This document shows, piece by piece, positions 6,566 through 8,785 of a stretch of 8,785 nt of DNA. The notes under the pieces are model-generated. The model worked only from the letters and a program-made list of their open reading frames with translations. It was not told the DNA's origin and searched no databases. The stretch spans positions 1 to 8,785 of the forward strand of contig JALWEA010000431.1 of assembly GCA_027039465.1 (NCBI GenBank), written 5' to 3'. Position 1 is the first letter of the stretch, and each line of letters begins with the position of its first letter. Source of the DNA: Calditrichia bacterium (lineage in GTDB: Bacteria; Calditrichota; Calditrichia; Calditrichales; Calditrichaceae). Position numbers and translations under genes: made by a program.

Positions 6566-7358
6566 GCGCTCCCGTTTCCATTTCTACCACAAAGACTTCT
6601 TCAAGTGCGTTAAAGTCAACGCTGGGTTTAACATAAATCGTTTGAAACAGTTTACTGGGATCTTTTTTGATTTGCGTAACAACCCCTACTTTAATATTCG
6701 GCGGATAAATTTGACTTAACCCCGAAGTAAACACAATATCCCCCGGCTTTACTTCGATCGTATTCGGAATGAATTTCAACAAAAGCCCTTCGCCGCCGTC
6801 CCAAACCACAATGCCCACTTCCCTGTTGCGTTGAATGCGCACGCTTACTTTACTGCTGGGATCCAATAGAATTTGACAAATGGCAAAAGAGCCGGAAACC
6901 TTTACCAAACGCCCCACAAGGCCGTCAACAGTCATAACGGCCGCGCCTTTATGTTCGGGTTTGAGATGTCTTGAAAGGAGTTGAAAACCGGTAACAATCT
7001 CCTGCGGGCTGTAGCCGATGATTTTTGCGGGAATCAAATTGTAATGAAATTGATGCTGGAATTTTAACAGCCGTTTTAAACGCAAATTTTCCAAAAGCGC
7101 TTCCTGCAATTGAAAATTTTCAAAAGACAGGCGGGTATTTTCCTGTTGAAGGGTTTGATTTTTTTCGTAAAGATTAAAATAGTCTCTGAAGTTGGAAAGC
7201 GTACCTTCCAGACTGCCCAACGTCTGTAAGGAAAAGGAACGCATGCCTTCCACCAGGGCTTTATCACTAGCCGTCATTAAAAGAAATGATAATACGATGT
7301 ATAATGTTAGGGTTAAAAATTCCCGGTACTTACTTATATAATAGCTAAAAATATTCAC
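6549..7358 (-). CDS. mreC: Rod shape-determining protein MreC
   Basis: MreC is a bitopic inner-membrane protein whose periplasmic part binds PBP2 and activates the RodA-PBP2 synthase. This protein has 269 aa. It has a short cytoplasmic tail (YYISKYREF), one transmembrane segment at about 14-30, a coiled coil at about 60-100 rich in Gln, Glu, Leu and Asn (for example KNQTLQQENTRL), then the double beta-barrel domain. That domain contains AKIIGYSP, VDGLVGRLVKV, ILLDPSSKVSVRI and the VKPGDIVFTSGLSQIYPPN stretch typical of the family. The start is a GTG at 7356-7358. The nearby upstream ATG is out of frame and meets a stop after six codons, and the N-terminus from GTG matches the usual MreC layout. 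No strong ribosome binding site is visible before it. The 3' end overlaps mreD by 17 bp, implying coupled translation. Confidence 0.95.
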   Translation of the reverse strand: MNIFSYYISKYREFLTLTLYIVLSFLLMTASDKALVEGMRSFSLQTLGSLEGTLSNFRDYFNLYEKNQTLQQENTRLSFENFQLQEALLENLRLKRLLKFQHQFHYNLIPAKIIGYSPQEIVTGFQLLSRHLKPEHKGAAVMTVDGLVGRLVKVSGSFAICQILLDPSSKVSVRIQRNREVGIVVWDGGEGLLLKFIPNTIEVKPGDIVFTSGLSQIYPPNIKVGVVTQIKKDPSKLFQTIYVKPSVDFNALEEVFVVEMETGAHASGK

Positions 7359-7371
7359 AATACATTTTCAA

Positions 7372-7391
7372 AATGTTTTAAATGAAACATT
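7372..7391 (-). repeat. Small AT-rich inverted repeat between mreB and mreC
   Basis: Arms of 7 bp (7372-7378 and 7385-7391) enclose a 6-nt loop in the 38-bp mreB-mreC spacer. The first arm overlaps an almost perfect palindrome, acatttt-c-aaaatgt (7362-7376), so the two structures would exclude each other. The stem has a single G-C pair and no T-tract follows, so it is not a convincing terminator. A weak role in mRNA processing or in masking the mreC start is possible but unsupported. Confidence 0.35.
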
Positions 7392-7396
7392 ATTGA

Positions 7397-8431
7397 TTAA
7401 ACGGAACGACGGTGTTTCAGCAGAACCTTTTCGTAGCGTTCGGGTTCGTCCAAAATCTTACCGCACCCACGGGCTACGCAGGTTAGCGGATCATCCGCCA
7501 CATGGATAGCCATCGAGGTTTCTTCGCGCAAACGGACGTCCAAATTTTTAAGCAAGGCGCCTCCGCCGGTTAAAATAATACCCCGATCCAAAATATCGGA
7601 AGCCAATTCCGGCGGTGTCCGTTCCAAAGAAAGTTTAACGGCCTCAACAATGGCATTAATGGAATCGTTTAAGGCGTCACGAATTTCTTTGGAGGTCACT
7701 TCAATGGTTTTGGGAATTCCGGTGATTAAATCACGGCCTTTGACTTCTGCCGTCAATTCTTGTTCCAAAGGCGCAGCAGAGCCGATTTCGCATTTTAAAT
7801 CTTCGGCGGTTTTTTCACCGATCAAAAGGTTGTAATTTTTCTTGAAATATTGAATGATCGAGGTGTTCATTTCATCACCGGCAATGCGGATTGAAGTGTG
7901 ATTCACAATGCCGTTCAGGGAGATCACGGCAATCTCCGAAGTTCCGCCGCCAATATCCACAATCATATTACCCACCGGCGCATCAATTTCCAATCCGACT
8001 CCTATGGCGGAGGCCATGGCTTCGGCGACCAAATCCACCTGACGGGCTCCGGCCCGTTCGGCCGCATCGCGCACCGCCCGCTTCTCCACTTCCGTAATGC
8101 CGGAAGGCACGCAGACCAAAATTTTACTAATCATCATGCGATTGACATTGGCTTTTTTAATGAATTCGCGGATCATGATTTCATTTGCTTCGAAATCGGC
8201 AATTACACCGTCTTTCAGCGGACGGATGGTTACAATGTCCTGATGCGTCCGTCCCAACATCTGGCGCGCTTCATTACCTACGGCAACAACTTTATCGCTG
8301 TTCTCTTCCAGAGCAATGACCGAAGGCTCGTTGACTACAATGCCCTTGCCCTTAACGTAAATTAATGTGTTTGCCGTACCCAAATCTATGCCGATATCCG
8401 ATGAAAAAAAGCTAAAAAATGAAAATCCCAT
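7397..8431 (-). CDS. mreB: Rod shape-determining protein MreB (bacterial actin)
   Basis: This actin-fold ATPase of 344 aa, the usual MreB length, polymerises on the inner face of the membrane and directs lateral wall synthesis. The phosphate-1 loop is IDLGTANTLIY (about residues 15-25). The conserved EAMASAIG follows at 137-144, phosphate-2 is VDIGGGTSEIAV (158-169), and the adenosine motif is GIILTGGGALL (284-294). The N-terminus, MGFSFFSFFSSD, is very rich in Phe and fits a short membrane-binding amphipathic or hydrophobic segment, known to anchor MreB in other bacteria. The ATG is preceded by GGGGAG (8439-8444) with 7 nt spacing, which supports this start. It is the first gene of the operon; mreC follows after 38 bp. 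No key nucleotide-binding residue appears to be missing. The sequence is too typical of MreB to suggest a divergent paralogue such as Mbl or MreBH, though those names are not excluded. Confidence 0.97.
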   Translation of the reverse strand: MGFSFFSFFSSDIGIDLGTANTLIYVKGKGIVVNEPSVIALEENSDKVVAVGNEARQMLGRTHQDIVTIRPLKDGVIADFEANEIMIREFIKKANVNRMMISKILVCVPSGITEVEKRAVRDAAERAGARQVDLVAEAMASAIGVGLEIDAPVGNMIVDIGGGTSEIAVISLNGIVNHTSIRIAGDEMNTSIIQYFKKNYNLLIGEKTAEDLKCEIGSAAPLEQELTAEVKGRDLITGIPKTIEVTSKEIRDALNDSINAIVEAVKLSLERTPPELASDILDRGIILTGGGALLKNLDVRLREETSMAIHVADDPLTCVARGCGKILDEPERYEKVLLKHRRSV

Positions 8432-8483
8432 CAGTTTGCTCCCCGATCAAAATAAAAAGCCATGTAATTTCTTAAAAAAGTTA

Positions 8484-8512
8484 AAGTTACTAAAATGTTT
8501 GCACACAGTCAA
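8484..8512 (-). promoter_or_regulatory. Candidate promoter of the mreBCD-mrdA-rodA operon
   Basis: On the minus strand TTGACT (8507-8512) is followed by a 17-nt spacer and TAACTT (8484-8489). The -35 matches the sigma-70 consensus at 5 of 6 bases and the -10 at 3 of 6. Read as a Bacteroidota-type promoter, TTG, 20 nt, TAACTTTA matches TAnnTTTG at all but the last base. Predicted transcription would begin near 8477, leaving a leader of about 45 nt before mreB. It is the only good promoter match I saw in the spacer between the LD-carboxypeptidase gene and mreB. Confidence 0.5.
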
Positions 8513-8549
8513 ACGAATTAAGGGCCGAATGTGTATATTTTTACATTCT

Positions 8550-8785
8550 TTAAATTAAAAAAGGATTTTTTACGGTTAATGTACAATTCTCCGTTGAAAG
8601 CTCCGCTTCCACTCCGATCGGCATACTGAATTTTCTCATGCCGTGACCGTAAGGAAAATTAAAAACAACCGGAAAGCCTGCCTGCCCGAAATAGTCCTGC
8701 AAAACATCCCGTACCGTAACGGACGCGCGAGAGGGATTGCTGTCTTCGCAATCGATAAACTGCCCTAAAATCAGACCTTTAATCC
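8550..8785 (-). CDS. ldcA: LD-carboxypeptidase (peptidase S66 family), C-terminal part, cut by the window edge
   Basis: The frame is open from the right edge to a TAA at 8550-8552 and gives 77 residues; the start lies outside the window. The visible part matches the C-terminal domain of S66 serine peptidases. It begins IKGLILGQF, the strand typical after the catalytic Glu region, then has SVTVRDVLQDYF, then VVFNFPYGHG and SMPIGVEAEL. The His of the Tyr-Gly-His triplet (visible residues 45-47) sits where the family's catalytic His lies; the nucleophile Ser and the Glu would be upstream, out of view. Known family members remove the terminal D-Ala from murein tetrapeptides in recycling, usually in the cytoplasm; MccF-type immunity peptidases belong to the same family and cannot be excluded from this fragment. 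It lies 118 bp upstream of mreB on the same strand, so it may share the cell-wall theme or be read through into mreB. Confidence 0.8.
   Translation of the reverse strand, partial: IKGLILGQFIDCEDSNPSRASVTVRDVLQDYFGQAGFPVVFNFPYGHGMRKFSMPIGVEAELSTENCTLTVKNPFLI

Noticed and set aside
7898..8365. 155-codon plus-strand frame opposite mreB
   Set aside because: It is the antisense shadow of mreB's conserved nucleotide-binding core; the sense protein is unmistakable.
8527..8548. gaatgt/acattc hairpin just after the LD-carboxypeptidase stop
   Set aside because: A 6-bp stem with a 10-nt AT loop and no T-tract is not a credible terminator.

Overview
This window is the 3' part of a cell-shape (elongasome, or Rod complex) locus, all on the minus strand. 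The organism is a Gram-negative-type bacterium with moderate to low G+C (about 40-45% by eye). The AT-rich spacers, two promoter candidates close to the Bacteroidota pattern (TTG, about 19-20 nt, TAnnTTTG), and a TolB-like/TPR protein beside the locus all suggest a member of the FCB group, possibly a Calditrichota- or Ignavibacteria-like lineage. That placement is inference; no rRNA or other marker is present.

In transcription order, from high to low coordinates: (1) the C-terminal 77 codons of an S66-family LD-carboxypeptidase, cut by the right edge (8550-8785); (2) a 118-bp spacer holding a good promoter candidate; (3) the operon mreB-mreC-mreD-mrdA(PBP2)-rodA in canonical order (8431 to 2996), tightly packed, with mreC/mreD overlapping by 17 bp and the preferred mrdA start 1 nt after the mreD stop; (4) an AT-rich spacer of about 300 bp; (5) an exported protein with a TolB/FlgO-like N-terminal domain and about nine TPR units (871-2691); (6) 870 bp with no convincing gene, made of several palindromic intergenic repeats.

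The genes form a coherent set. MreB filaments under the membrane organise MreC and MreD. These activate PBP2, a class B transpeptidase, together with RodA, a SEDS glycosyltransferase, to build the lateral wall. The LD-carboxypeptidase trims tetrapeptides during peptidoglycan recycling. The TPR protein is probably periplasmic and may be an envelope scaffold, but nothing in the sequence proves a link to the Rod complex.

I looked for an undescribed system and did not find one. The coding part is a standard Rod operon. The least explained material is the repeat-rich left end, especially two adjacent hairpins whose cores are exact reverse complements of each other, and the TPR protein with a charged insertion inside one repeat.
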